Shown: one piece after another, positions 7,602 through 14,993 of the stretch
Layout of the letters: the number at the start of each line of letters is the position of its first letter
Position numbering within the stretch: the first letter of the stretch is position 1
Assembly (NCBI GenBank): GCA_045578725.1
Contig: JAZNKS010000122.1
Coordinates: forward strand, 1-18,615
Reading direction: 5' to 3'
DNA length: 18,615 nucleotides
Source of the DNA: Flemingiibacterium sp045578725
GTDB lineage: Bacteria; Bacillota; Clostridia; Oscillospirales; CAG-272
Position numbers and translations under genes: made by a program
The notes under the pieces: model-generated
Told to the model about the DNA's origin: nothing
What the model saw: only the letters and a program-made list of their open reading frames with translations
The model's database searches: none

Positions 7602-9293
7602 ATGAATGCAAGAGCAACAAAGCTTGACGGAAGCGTGATTCCGATCGCGCTGAAAGAAGTGCGTGAAGGCCATGTTCTCACCGTTATGCCCGAGGTGTCC
7701 GATTGGACGGACATCCGGTATATCGATATCGGCTATGACGATGCCTGCGCCATGACCGGGGATGACGGCTATTACATCGTTCCGCGCGGCAATGGATCGC
7801 CGGACGATCACATCTGCTCTTTTGAGGAGCGGGAGGATTGTGAGGCCGATGCCCACAGCTTCCAGATGACCATGTACGGCTATGTACATGAAAAAAAGGG
7901 CTGGTGCGCGATCGTCACCGGTTACACCTATGAGTACCATCTGATCCGCGGCGTGAAGGACGGGCAGTATTATATGTTTGCCCGCTTCCCCATCAACGGT
8001 GCCGATCCCTATGAGCCGATTGCGGTTGAATTCCACGAGGTCGAGGGGGATGCGGCCGATTATTCGGGCATCTGCCGGATCTATCGGAATTATATGCTGA
8101 CCCGCCGGGGATGCGTGCCGGCAAAAGAGCGCACGGAGGAAGCCTTCCGCTATGCGAAGGAATCGCTCTATATCCGCGTTCGCATGGGATGGAAGCCGGT
8201 GCCCTCGCCCATTGACGAGCAGACCGAGGAAAACGAGCCGGAAATGTTCGTCGCCATGACCTTCGATGCGGTCGGCGAGCTGATGGATCGCTGCAAGGCG
8301 GCCGGTGTCAAAAAGGCGGAATTCTGTCTGGTCGGCTGGAACGTTTCCGGCCATGATGGCCGCTGGCCCCAGATCTTCCCGGTCGATGAGCGTCTTGGCG
8401 GGGAAGAATCCCTCCGCCGCCTGATCAAAAAGGCGCAGGATATGGGATACGCGATCACCTGCCACACCAATTCCACCGACGGTTATTCGATTGCCGACTG
8501 CTATTCGGATGATCTGGTCCGTAAGAATCCGGACGGAAGCCTCGCCTTCCACGGATGCACCTGGGGCGGCGGCAAGCCGCGCTATCTCTGCTCCGCCAAG
8601 GCGCTGGAGCTGGCAGAAAAGGATCTGCCGGCAGTCGCCGATCTCGGCTTTGCCGGCCTTCACTATATCGATGTCATCAGCACAATTGCACTGGCGCCCT
8701 GCTATGATCCGAAGCATCCCGTGAACCGCCGTGAGGCTGCCGGATACTGGACATCGATTGCAAAGCTCTCCCGTGAGCTGTTCGGCGGCTTCTCCTCGGA
8801 GGGCGGCTACGATTACACCGCGCCGTATCTGGATTACGGTCTGTATGTCAGCTTCTTCGACAGCGATTCGGATACGCTCCCGCCGATGTTCTCCAAGTGC
8901 GTGCCGCTCTGGCAGATTGTCTTCCACGGCATCATTCTTTCCAATCCTTACACCAAGACGGTGAATGCCCAGCTCAAGAGCCGCCGGCATCAGCTGGAGG
9001 TCATGGAGCGCGGAAGCCGTCCGACGGTCTACATCTATTCCATCTTCATGCACAAGGGCAACAACTGGATGGGCAACGACGATTTCACCTGCGAGAGCGG
9101 GGAAGCGATGCAGAGAACGGCTGATGCTATGGGCGAACTGTGGCGCGAGCATGAGGGACTGCTGTATCTGCAGGATCTGTTTATCGACCGCCACGAGGAG
9201 CTGGATCCGGGCGTCTTTGCCACAACTTATGAAAACGGCGATCGGATGATCGTCAACTACAATACGGGCGAATATTCGCTGATGAAAAAGTAA
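7602..9293 (+). CDS. Putative cytoplasmic TIM-barrel glycosidase (GH101/DUF5696-like)
   Basis: 563 residues. The ATG at 7602 is chosen for AAAGGAG 8 bases upstream; the in-frame TTG at 7572 overlaps the previous stop and has no site. An N-terminal beta-rich part (about 1-175) is followed by a barrel-like part with KKAEFCLVGWN, GYAITCHTNSTDGYS, GLHYIDVIS and FGGFSSEGGYDY. D357 (in HYIDV) and E400 (in SSEGG) are candidate nucleophile and acid/base by analogy with GH101 endo-alpha-N-acetylgalactosaminidases and related DUF5696 proteins. There is no signal peptide, so the substrate would have to be imported. It is last in the six-gene operon, 26 bases after the lipoprotein gene, and a terminator follows. 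The glycosidase-like fold is moderately supported; the exact family is tentative. Confidence 0.6.
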   Translation: MNARATKLDGSVIPIALKEVREGHVLTVMPEVSDWTDIRYIDIGYDDACAMTGDDGYYIVPRGNGSPDDHICSFEEREDCEADAHSFQMTMYGYVHEKKGWCAIVTGYTYEYHLIRGVKDGQYYMFARFPINGADPYEPIAVEFHEVEGDAADYSGICRIYRNYMLTRRGCVPAKERTEEAFRYAKESLYIRVRMGWKPVPSPIDEQTEENEPEMFVAMTFDAVGELMDRCKAAGVKKAEFCLVGWNVSGHDGRWPQIFPVDERLGGEESLRRLIKKAQDMGYAITCHTNSTDGYSIADCYSDDLVRKNPDGSLAFHGCTWGGGKPRYLCSAKALELAEKDLPAVADLGFAGLHYIDVISTIALAPCYDPKHPVNRREAAGYWTSIAKLSRELFGGFSSEGGYDYTAPYLDYGLYVSFFDSDSDTLPPMFSKCVPLWQIVFHGIILSNPYTKTVNAQLKSRRHQLEVMERGSRPTVYIYSIFMHKGNNWMGNDDFTCESGEAMQRTADAMGELWREHEGLLYLQDLFIDRHEELDPGVFATTYENGDRMIVNYNTGEYSLMKK

Positions 9294-9355
9294 ATGAGAA
9301 TACTATGAAGCGCTGGCTGAAATCAACGCCGGCGAATAACCCATATCCCGCAAAA

Positions 9356-9392
9356 GCCTCCCGCCTGCCCATGCAGACGGGAGGCTTTCCTT
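9356..9392 (+). terminator. Terminator of the six-gene operon
   Basis: The outer stem GCCTCCCG/CGGGAGGC and inner stem CTGC/GCAG, separated by one C-A mismatch, close on CCAT. The arms span 9356-9385 and TTTCCTT follows. The hairpin lies about 60 bases after the stop at 9293 and separates this operon from the next promoter. Confidence 0.85.
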
Positions 9393-9453
9393 ATTCCGAA
9401 CGCTTTTGTATGATTGATAAATGTTAAAATACTATGAACACTTGTTAAGCGAG

Positions 9454-9482
9454 TTGACAAGAGGAAGAGTTGGTGCTATAAT
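9454..9482 (+). promoter_or_regulatory. Consensus sigma-A promoter for solute-binding protein 2
   Basis: TTGACA (9454-9459), a 17-base spacer and TATAAT (9477-9482) with TGC just before it. This is a perfect match to both hexamers at the optimal spacing plus an extended -10, so high basal expression is expected. The predicted start is near 9489. Confidence 0.9.
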
Positions 9483-9503
9483 TGTAATCAGCAAGACAAA
9501 TAA

Positions 9504-9518
9504 CTGCCGCTTCGGCAG
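9504..9518 (+). other. Small hairpin in the 5' leader of solute-binding protein 2
   Basis: CTGCCG-CTT-CGGCAG forms a six-pair GC-rich stem about 15 bases into the predicted transcript and 8 bases before the ribosome binding site (AAAGGA, 9526-9531). It is too small for a known riboswitch. It may stabilise the messenger or simply be chance. Confidence 0.4.
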
Positions 9519-9539
9519 CATACAGAAAGGATTCGCAAG

Positions 9540-11024
9540 ATGAAAAAACTACTCGCGCTGTTTTTATCGTCCCTCCTTCTGGTGTCCTCCGCAGTATCCT
9601 GTGGTGGAGATACGCCGGCTGAGGACCCCAAAACCTCGGATACTGAGCCATCCCAGACTACCGAAACCTCGGATCCCCGCCTGTCGGTGGATGACGGCCT
9701 TCCCGAAAAGGATTATGAGGAATATGAATTCCGTATTCTCTATTATGATGATCAGGGCAAGCCGAATCCCTATGTACCGGAGAGCATGACCGGCGATGTG
9801 GTGGATGACGCCATCTATGAGCGCAATCAGCGGGTCGAAGAGCGGTTCAACATCGACATTACGTCGATCAATGACGGTCTTGGCTGGTATGAGCACGGCA
9901 GCTATGTGCAGCAGCTGATTCTGGCCGGCGGCAATGATTTCGATATCTCGATGAATCATATCGTCGGAGGCCCGAACTATGTTCTGGAGGGCAGCTTCCT
10001 CAATCTGTACGACCTCGAGTATATTGACTTCACGAAACCGTGGTGGTCCGGACAGATGGTCGATGAAATGACGGTAAACAATCAGCTCTATCTGACCGCG
10101 GATGTTCTCGGAATGGGCGCCCTCAAGTCGGCAAAGGTTCATTTCCTGAACTTGAAAGAATTTTCCGAGTACAATCTGGAACTGCCGTATCAGCAGGTAT
10201 TGGACGGTACCTGGACTTTTGACAAGCTGATCGCGCTGACAAAGGATGTCTATGAAGATGTAAACGGTAATTCCCAGAAGGATACCGGTGACTTCTTCGG
10301 TTATACTTCCCACGCATCGCAGAATGGCTATCTGACTGCTTTTGAAGCACCGGTTTTGGTCAAGGATGATGCCGAAACCCTGAAGCTCGGTGTTCAGTCC
10401 GAAAAAATGACGGCAATTATCGAGAAGATTTACAGCTGGTATTTCGAAACGCCCGGTTCCTGCATTGTCACAGGCAACGATCCGGATACCGGTGTTGTCC
10501 AGAACGATTGGCAGGCGAACCTGTTTGCTCAGGGACATTCTCTGGTCGGATTTGCTCTGCTTGAGTATGCGACGACAACATTCCGTAATTCCAACGTTGA
10601 GTACGGCATTATCCCCTTCCCGAAGTGGGATGAAAACCAGGAATCCTACCGTACCTTCTGCGGCGGTGATCTGATTGGTGTTCCGGTGACGGCAGAGGAT
10701 CCGGAGCGCACCGGTATTATTCTCGAAGCTCTGGCAGCCGAAACCTATAAGACCGTTGTCCCCGCTTTCTTTGAAACCGCACTCAAGGAGAAGTTTACGT
10801 TCGATGCCGAATCCGGTCAGATGCTGGATATCGTCAACAATACGCTGACGATCAGCTTTGCCTATGCGTATGATAACTGGGAAGGCTTCGGCCATCTCTG
10901 CGGCAAACTCTTTGCAGGCGGCAATCCTACCAAGGATTTTGCGTCCTATTATGCCGGCAATGAATCCAGCGCGAGGGCCCGTCTGCAGCTGATTGTGGAC
11001 TTCTACGAAGAGAACGGAGATTGA
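9540..11024 (+). CDS. Extracellular solute-binding lipoprotein 2
   Basis: 494 residues. The signal peptide carries KK at residues 2-3, a long Leu/Ser core and AVSC with the lipidated Cys21, followed by a Thr/Pro/Asp-rich tether to about residue 50. The mature part has the family's KPWW motif (167-169), an acidic loop D240-V-N-G-N-S-Q-K-D-T-G-D251 and a C-terminal helix-rich region. It is the same broad family as the lipoproteins at 6091 and 12001 but clearly diverged from both. AAAGGA lies 8 bases before the ATG. It is flanked by its own promoter and terminator, so it is a monocistronic unit without permease genes. The codons seem slightly less GC-rich than those of its neighbours, judged by eye only. 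Confidence 0.88.
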   Translation: MKKLLALFLSSLLLVSSAVSCGGDTPAEDPKTSDTEPSQTTETSDPRLSVDDGLPEKDYEEYEFRILYYDDQGKPNPYVPESMTGDVVDDAIYERNQRVEERFNIDITSINDGLGWYEHGSYVQQLILAGGNDFDISMNHIVGGPNYVLEGSFLNLYDLEYIDFTKPWWSGQMVDEMTVNNQLYLTADVLGMGALKSAKVHFLNLKEFSEYNLELPYQQVLDGTWTFDKLIALTKDVYEDVNGNSQKDTGDFFGYTSHASQNGYLTAFEAPVLVKDDAETLKLGVQSEKMTAIIEKIYSWYFETPGSCIVTGNDPDTGVVQNDWQANLFAQGHSLVGFALLEYATTTFRNSNVEYGIIPFPKWDENQESYRTFCGGDLIGVPVTAEDPERTGIILEALAAETYKTVVPAFFETALKEKFTFDAESGQMLDIVNNTLTISFAYAYDNWEGFGHLCGKLFAGGNPTKDFASYYAGNESSARARLQLIVDFYEENGD

Positions 11025-11081
11025 CATCCGGGCATAACTATCCACCGGGATCCAATTACCGATCCCTATCCCATACAGACA

Positions 11082-11115
11082 AAGATCCCGCCTGCTTATA
11101 CAGGTGGGATCTTTT
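11082..11115 (+). terminator. Terminator after solute-binding protein 2 (likely bidirectional)
   Basis: A thirteen-pair stem (AAGATCCCGCCTG, 11082-11094, with CAGGTGGGATCTT, 11101-11113; one G-T wobble) has a CTTATA loop and a TTTT tail. On the minus strand the stem is followed by TGTCTG with few Ts. It lies between two convergent genes and probably serves both. Confidence 0.9.
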
Positions 11116-11137
11116 GTGCTGCGGATGAGGGGAAGCT

Positions 11138-11863
11138 TTATCGGAAAGCGGAGGGCGTACAGTGAAAATGCGCCTGCACGGCCGCGGAAAAGGCGGCGGG
11201 GGATGTGTAGCCGCAGAGAGCGGATGCCGTGCCGATATCCATACCGCTCCGGATTTTATCCAGCCCCTGTGTGATCCGGCAGATCCGGATGTACTGCATC
11301 GGCGGCATTCCGGTTTCCTGCCGAAAAAGGCGGATGAAATAGCTTTCGTTGTAATTCAGCTCCTCGGCAAGCGAGGCGGAGGTGATGGATGCGTAGCGGG
11401 TTTCGACGATCTCCAGCGCTTTGCTGATAATCGGTGATTGGATTCTGGGGAGGGGATGAATCCGGTCGATCACGCAGAGGATCATTTCCAGAGCGGAATT
11501 GATAAGATCGCGCTCCTTCCTCCATTCCGCAAAGTAGGGGATCAGATAGCGGAGGGTATCAAGCAGCGGATCCGAATCGCAGGGGATGTCCAGAATCTGC
11601 TGCATGGCCAGCGGCGAGGTGGTATGAAAATCCAGAAATATATGCTCATAGCCGAAGGTTTGGATCGGCTGGCGGCGCTTATCCTGCCGGAACAGATAAA
11701 GATGTCCGGCTTCCAGGCGGCGTACGGCGCCTCCGTCCGTGATCTCGGCATAACCGTCCATGACATAATGGAGGCGGACAAGACCGAGCGGTGTTTTGTG
11801 ACGGTATTGGCCGGTTGTGGTTTTGTATCCTGCGGCGACAATGGCATGAACCCGGTTATTCAT
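11138..11863 (-). CDS. AraC-family transcriptional regulator 2
   Basis: 241 residues. An N-terminal cupin-like part (about 1-130, with RHKTPLGLVRLHYVMDGYAEI and EAGHLYLFRQ) is joined to a C-terminal double helix-turn-helix (about 145-241: SASLAEELNYNESYFIRLFRQETG, then ALCGYTSPAAFSAAVQAHF). The second half is slightly degenerate against the usual family signature. The ATG at 11863 is chosen for GAAAGGA 8 bases upstream; the in-frame GTG at 11896 lacks such a site. It diverges from solute-binding protein 3 and converges on solute-binding protein 2, so it is the natural candidate to control one or both. Ligand unknown. Confidence 0.9.
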   Translation of the reverse strand: MNNRVHAIVAAGYKTTTGQYRHKTPLGLVRLHYVMDGYAEITDGGAVRRLEAGHLYLFRQDKRRQPIQTFGYEHIFLDFHTTSPLAMQQILDIPCDSDPLLDTLRYLIPYFAEWRKERDLINSALEMILCVIDRIHPLPRIQSPIISKALEIVETRYASITSASLAEELNYNESYFIRLFRQETGMPPMQYIRICRITQGLDKIRSGMDIGTASALCGYTSPAAFSAAVQAHFHCTPSAFR

Positions 11864-11904
11864 CGAGTAAATCCTTTCCGTGAAAGTCAATATCACGATA
11901 ATAT

Positions 11905-11919
11905 GTGTACAACATACAC
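11905..11919. promoter_or_regulatory. Inverted repeat in the divergent AraC2/SBP3 region
   Basis: GTGTA-CAACA-TACAC is a five-base perfect inverted repeat with a five-base spacer. It sits immediately upstream of the -35 of the solute-binding protein 3 promoter and in the leader of the AraC gene. Position and symmetry would suit an operator, but AraC proteins more often use direct repeats, so the binding protein is uncertain. Confidence 0.35.
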
Positions 11920-11920
11920 C

Positions 11921-11949
11921 TTTACTTGAATGCGGAAATCCGATATAAT
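11921..11949 (+). promoter_or_regulatory. Promoter of solute-binding protein 3
   Basis: TTTACT (11921-11926), a 17-base spacer and TATAAT (11944-11949). The weak -35 with a consensus -10 suggests activation by the adjacent AraC regulator. The predicted start is near 11956. Confidence 0.65.
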
Positions 11950-11950
11950 A

Positions 11951-11979
11951 ATTATACCGGACTTGTATCCGGATGTCAA
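11951..11979 (-). promoter_or_regulatory. Consensus promoter of AraC regulator 2
   Basis: Reading the minus strand, TTGACA (11979-11974), 17 bases and TATAAT (11956-11951) match both hexamers perfectly. The start would be near 11944, giving a leader of about 80 bases. The -10 is the mirror image of the opposite -10, one base away. Confidence 0.7.
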
Positions 11980-12000
11980 GAACAAAAAAGGAGTTCTGCT

Positions 12001-13506
12001 ATGAAAAAACATTTTCGCCGCCCTGCGGCATGGATACTGCTGGCCGCTTTGATGGCCGCCGGATGCGGCTCGCAGAGCACAGGCGATGATACACGCGCGG
12101 AGGATACTTCCTCCGATACCGTGACCGAGGCGCCCGGCGGGGATGAGATCGATTATGAAAACATGAGCTTCATCGAGAAGCTGACCTATAACCGTGAGCA
12201 GATTGACGATGGCCTGCCCCAAAAGGATTACGGCGGGGAAGCCTTCCGGATCGGCTTTCTCTGGTTTGACGAATCGCATATGTACAGCATGGATTGGCTG
12301 GCGGAAGGCGAAACGGGCGAGGTCATCAACGATGCGGTTTATGCCCGCAACCGCGCCGTGGAGGAGCGCTTCAATGTGGAGCTGGAGTTCGTCAAGCACG
12401 CCTCGAAGACATATGAAAGCGATATGCGCACACCGATTCTGGCCAACGAGGATGCCTATGACATGATGTCCATGCATCCGTCCTTTTACAGAAACAGTCT
12501 GCTTGGCGGCCTGCTGGCCAATTTTGACGAGCTGCCCTATGTGGATCTGTCAAAGCCCTGGTGGATGAGCGACTCGGTCAAATCGCTTTCGCTGGACGAT
12601 GAAATTTATCTTGCCTACGGAGCCGCTACCGGAATCACCCTGCTGGCGGATTCGCCCGTCATGTATTTCAACAAGAAGCTGGCCGGCGATTACGGTATGG
12701 ACAATCTGTACGATCTCGTCCGGGAGGGAGGGTGGACGCTGGATACCTTCCTCACGCTGACCAAGGATGGCTGGCGGGATCTGGACGGAAACGGCAGCGT
12801 CAACGATGCCGATCAGTTCGGCTATGTGGTGCCCGAAAAGCATTTTTACCGCCTGTTCTGGTCGCTGGGCGGCCGGTATATCGAGAAGGACAGCGACGGC
12901 GGTCTGACACTCTTCACCAACGCGGAGAAGGTCTACGGCATTTTTGACAAGGTCGGCGATCTGCTGATAAACGATAACACCTTCATCAATCCCGGCTGGG
13001 ATATTACGGTTTTTGTCAAGGGCCGCTCCCTCTTTGCCAACGGCAATATGTCCTGCGCGCTGAATGTTCTGCGGGATACCGATTTCGCCTACGGCATCCT
13101 GCCGAACTTCAAGCTGGATGAGCAGCAGGACCACTATCTGACCAACGGAGGCGGCGGACCGCTTGCCGTTCCGATCACCTGCAGTGATTTCGAGCGCACC
13201 TCGATTCTGATGGAAGCGCTCTGCGCCGAGAGCTACAAGCGCGTGATCCCGTCCTATTACGATCAGGCGCTGAAGGGCAAATACGCGGGCGATGACAACG
13301 ATATGGAGATGCTGGACATCATCTACTCCAACGTGGTCTATGACAGCTCGCGCGCCTACTGCGCCGCCATTGAGACCCTGATCGAGAGCTGTCTGGATCC
13401 GACCTTCGAGCCGGCCTCCGCAATGGCATCGCTTCAGGCCTATTATCAGAAACAGCTGGATGACAGCACGGCTCTCTACCGCAAGCTGTACGAAAGTGAA
13501 GAATAA
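12001..13506 (+). CDS. Extracellular solute-binding lipoprotein 3
   Basis: 501 residues from the ATG at 12001, which has AAGGAG 7 bases upstream. A lipoprotein signal (KKHFRR, hydrophobic core, lipobox AAGC with Cys22) is followed by an acidic, Thr/Ser-rich tether. It shares the family's KPWW motif (186-188), the acidic loop D260-L-D-G-N-G-S-V-N-D-A-D271 and the phrases GEVINDAVYARNRAVEERF and NLYDLVREGGWTLD. It is divergent from AraC regulator 2, the usual arrangement for a regulated sugar-binding protein, yet no ABC permease follows. It ends 6 bases before a terminator, so it is monocistronic. Ligand not predictable; a sugar or oligosaccharide is the family default. Confidence 0.88.
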   Translation: MKKHFRRPAAWILLAALMAAGCGSQSTGDDTRAEDTSSDTVTEAPGGDEIDYENMSFIEKLTYNREQIDDGLPQKDYGGEAFRIGFLWFDESHMYSMDWLAEGETGEVINDAVYARNRAVEERFNVELEFVKHASKTYESDMRTPILANEDAYDMMSMHPSFYRNSLLGGLLANFDELPYVDLSKPWWMSDSVKSLSLDDEIYLAYGAATGITLLADSPVMYFNKKLAGDYGMDNLYDLVREGGWTLDTFLTLTKDGWRDLDGNGSVNDADQFGYVVPEKHFYRLFWSLGGRYIEKDSDGGLTLFTNAEKVYGIFDKVGDLLINDNTFINPGWDITVFVKGRSLFANGNMSCALNVLRDTDFAYGILPNFKLDEQQDHYLTNGGGGPLAVPITCSDFERTSILMEALCAESYKRVIPSYYDQALKGKYAGDDNDMEMLDIIYSNVVYDSSRAYCAAIETLIESCLDPTFEPASAMASLQAYYQKQLDDSTALYRKLYESEE

Positions 13507-13512
13507 CTACCG

Positions 13513-13544
13513 GGATCTCCGCCCTGCGGCGGGGATCCTTTTTT
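13513..13544 (+). terminator. Terminator after solute-binding protein 3
   Basis: GGATCTCCGCC (13513-13523) pairs with GGCGGGGATCC (13528-13538) through eleven pairs including one T-G wobble, with a CTGC loop and six Ts. Confidence 0.92.
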
Positions 13545-13564
13545 GACAGAATTTCCGAAAGGGC

Positions 13565-13593
13565 TTTACAAAACGGGAAATCTGTGATATGAT
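13565..13593 (+). promoter_or_regulatory. Extended -10 promoter of the GH109-like gene
   Basis: TTTACA (13565-13570), a 17-base spacer and TATGAT (13588-13593) preceded by TGA. One mismatch in each hexamer plus the TGn extension makes a good sigma-A promoter. Transcription would start near 13600, within AGGAATTCC. Confidence 0.75.
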
Positions 13594-13637
13594 AATAGGG
13601 AGGAATTCCCTCAGAGAAAAGAAAGGATGGAATAAAG

Positions 13638-14876
13638 ATGCTGGAAAAAATCAGAGTTGGCTGGGTCGGTCTTGGAGGACGCGGCTACGGCCTTCTGGAA
13701 ATGGTACTGAATACCATGCCGGATGTGGATATTGTCGGTGTATGCGATCTGTATGAGGATCGCCTGGAAAACGGCCGCAAGCTGGTCGAGGAAAAGCGCG
13801 GTGCTTCACCGATGGCCGTGACCGATTACCGCCGCCTGCTGGAGGTCAAGGAGATCGATGCGATCATCACGCCCTCCGCATGGGAAGCACACGCCGATGT
13901 CTGCATCGATTCGATGCTGGCCGGCAAATATGTTGCCACCGAGGTCGGCGGCGCGTATTCGGTTGAGCAGTGCTGGGAGCTGGTCCGCACCTACGAGCGC
14001 ACCCGCGTACCCTGCATGATGCTGGAAAACTGCTGTTACGGCAAGGAAGAGCTGACAGTTCTGAACATGATCAAGAAGGGCCTGTTCGGCGAGATCGTCC
14101 ATTGTGAGGGCGGCTACGAGCATGACCTGCGCGATGAGGTCGCTCTGGGCAATGTCAACCGCCACTACCGTCTGCGCAACTATAAATACCGCAATGCGGA
14201 GGTTTATCCGACCCATGAGCTCGGCCCGATTGCCAAGTATCTCAATATCAACCGCGGCAACCGGATGCTGATGCTCACCTCGATGGCCTCCAAATCGGCC
14301 GGTCTCCATACCTGGATCAACGATAAGCAGGGGCCGGAATTTGAGAACGCCGATTGGAAATTCGCCATGGGCGACGTCATCACCACCTGCATCAAGTGCG
14401 CGGACGGCTCGACGATTACCCTGTCGCACGATACCACGCTCCCCCGCCCGTACTCCCGCGGCAACCGCGTTCAGGGTACCCGCGGCATCTGGAACGAGGA
14501 TACCCACGGCATCCTGTTGGACGGCAGCGTAGAAGGCCCGTCCTGGGGTCACCGCTACCAGAAGCTGGAGGATTACTACGATCAGTATATGCATCCCCTG
14601 TGGAAGAATTATGAGGTCATCGGCGGCCACGGCGGCATGGACTATCTTGTCATGCGCGGCTTTGTCGAGGCGGTCAAGAATCAGACCCAGACGCCGATTG
14701 ACGTCTACGATACGGCGGCATGGATGAGCATCACGCCTCTCTCCGAGCAGTCGATCTCCTGCGGCTCGATGCCGGTTGCCATCCCGGACTTCACCAACGG
14801 CAAGTGGACTCACCGCGAGGACTTTGTCCGCGGCAAATACTGCCTGGAAGCGGTCTGCGAGGAGTGCTTCGAATAA
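13638..14876 (+). CDS. GH109-like NAD-dependent glycosidase / Gfo-Idh-MocA family protein
   Basis: 412 residues, cytoplasmic. The N-terminal Rossmann fold has VGWVGLGGRG (7-16) and the acidic end of beta-2 at VCD (D37), as in NAD(P)-dependent Gfo/Idh/MocA enzymes. The second part carries MMLENCCYG (127-135) and YPTHELGP (190-197), which I recognise from family GH109, the NAD-dependent alpha-N-acetylgalactosaminidases that cleave by an oxidation-elimination-reduction cycle. Y190, H193 and Y134 are candidate active-site residues. There is no signal peptide or twin-arginine leader, unlike many GH109 proteins, so it would act on imported sugars. It is transcribed alone, between its own promoter and a terminator. 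The alternative is a plain sugar dehydrogenase with a GH109-like sequence. Confidence 0.8.
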   Translation: MLEKIRVGWVGLGGRGYGLLEMVLNTMPDVDIVGVCDLYEDRLENGRKLVEEKRGASPMAVTDYRRLLEVKEIDAIITPSAWEAHADVCIDSMLAGKYVATEVGGAYSVEQCWELVRTYERTRVPCMMLENCCYGKEELTVLNMIKKGLFGEIVHCEGGYEHDLRDEVALGNVNRHYRLRNYKYRNAEVYPTHELGPIAKYLNINRGNRMLMLTSMASKSAGLHTWINDKQGPEFENADWKFAMGDVITTCIKCADGSTITLSHDTTLPRPYSRGNRVQGTRGIWNEDTHGILLDGSVEGPSWGHRYQKLEDYYDQYMHPLWKNYEVIGGHGGMDYLVMRGFVEAVKNQTQTPIDVYDTAAWMSITPLSEQSISCGSMPVAIPDFTNGKWTHREDFVRGKYCLEAVCEECFE

Positions 14877-14882
14877 AAGGGA

Positions 14883-14918
14883 AACGGGGCTGTTGCGTTT
14901 ATGCAGCAGCCCCGTTTT
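14883..14918 (+). terminator. Terminator after the GH109-like gene
   Basis: A fourteen-pair stem (14883-14896 with 14903-14916; one T-G wobble) with loop GTTTAT is followed directly by TTTTCTT. Confidence 0.93.
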
Positions 14919-14934
14919 CTTGCAGGGAAGCCTC

Positions 14935-14963
14935 TTGCAAACGCGCGCAATCTGTGGTATAAT
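14935..14963 (+). promoter_or_regulatory. Extended -10 promoter of the three-gene operon
   Basis: TTGCAA (14935-14940), 17 bases, then TGG-TATAAT (TATAAT at 14958-14963). The predicted start near 14970 leaves a leader of about 24 bases before the ATG at 14994. Confidence 0.8.
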
Positions 14964-14993
14964 GGTGGTATCAGACATTCACGGAGGGGAACT

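Noticed and set aside
5980..7620. Long open frame on the minus strand opposite the solute-binding protein 1 gene
   Set aside because: It lies antisense to a lipoprotein gene with clear signal and family motifs, has no ribosome binding site, and its protein shows no recognisable domain. Long antisense frames are expected in GC-rich DNA.
7509..9194. Long open frame on the minus strand opposite the glycosidase-like gene
   Set aside because: The plus-strand gene has a good start site, sits in an operon and is followed by a terminator. The minus frame has a low-complexity, Ile/Ala/Arg-rich product typical of antisense translation.
9305..9425. Short open frame after the glycosidase-like gene
   Set aside because: It runs straight through the operon terminator hairpin and has no ribosome binding site.
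13543..13548. TTGACA as the -35 of the GH109-like gene
   Set aside because: It is made by the terminator T-run and lies 39 bases before the -10 at 13588. TTTACA at 13565 has the correct 17-base spacing.
13602..13609. GGAATTCC palindrome as an operator
   Set aside because: Only eight bases are symmetrical and the flanks do not pair. Chance is sufficient.
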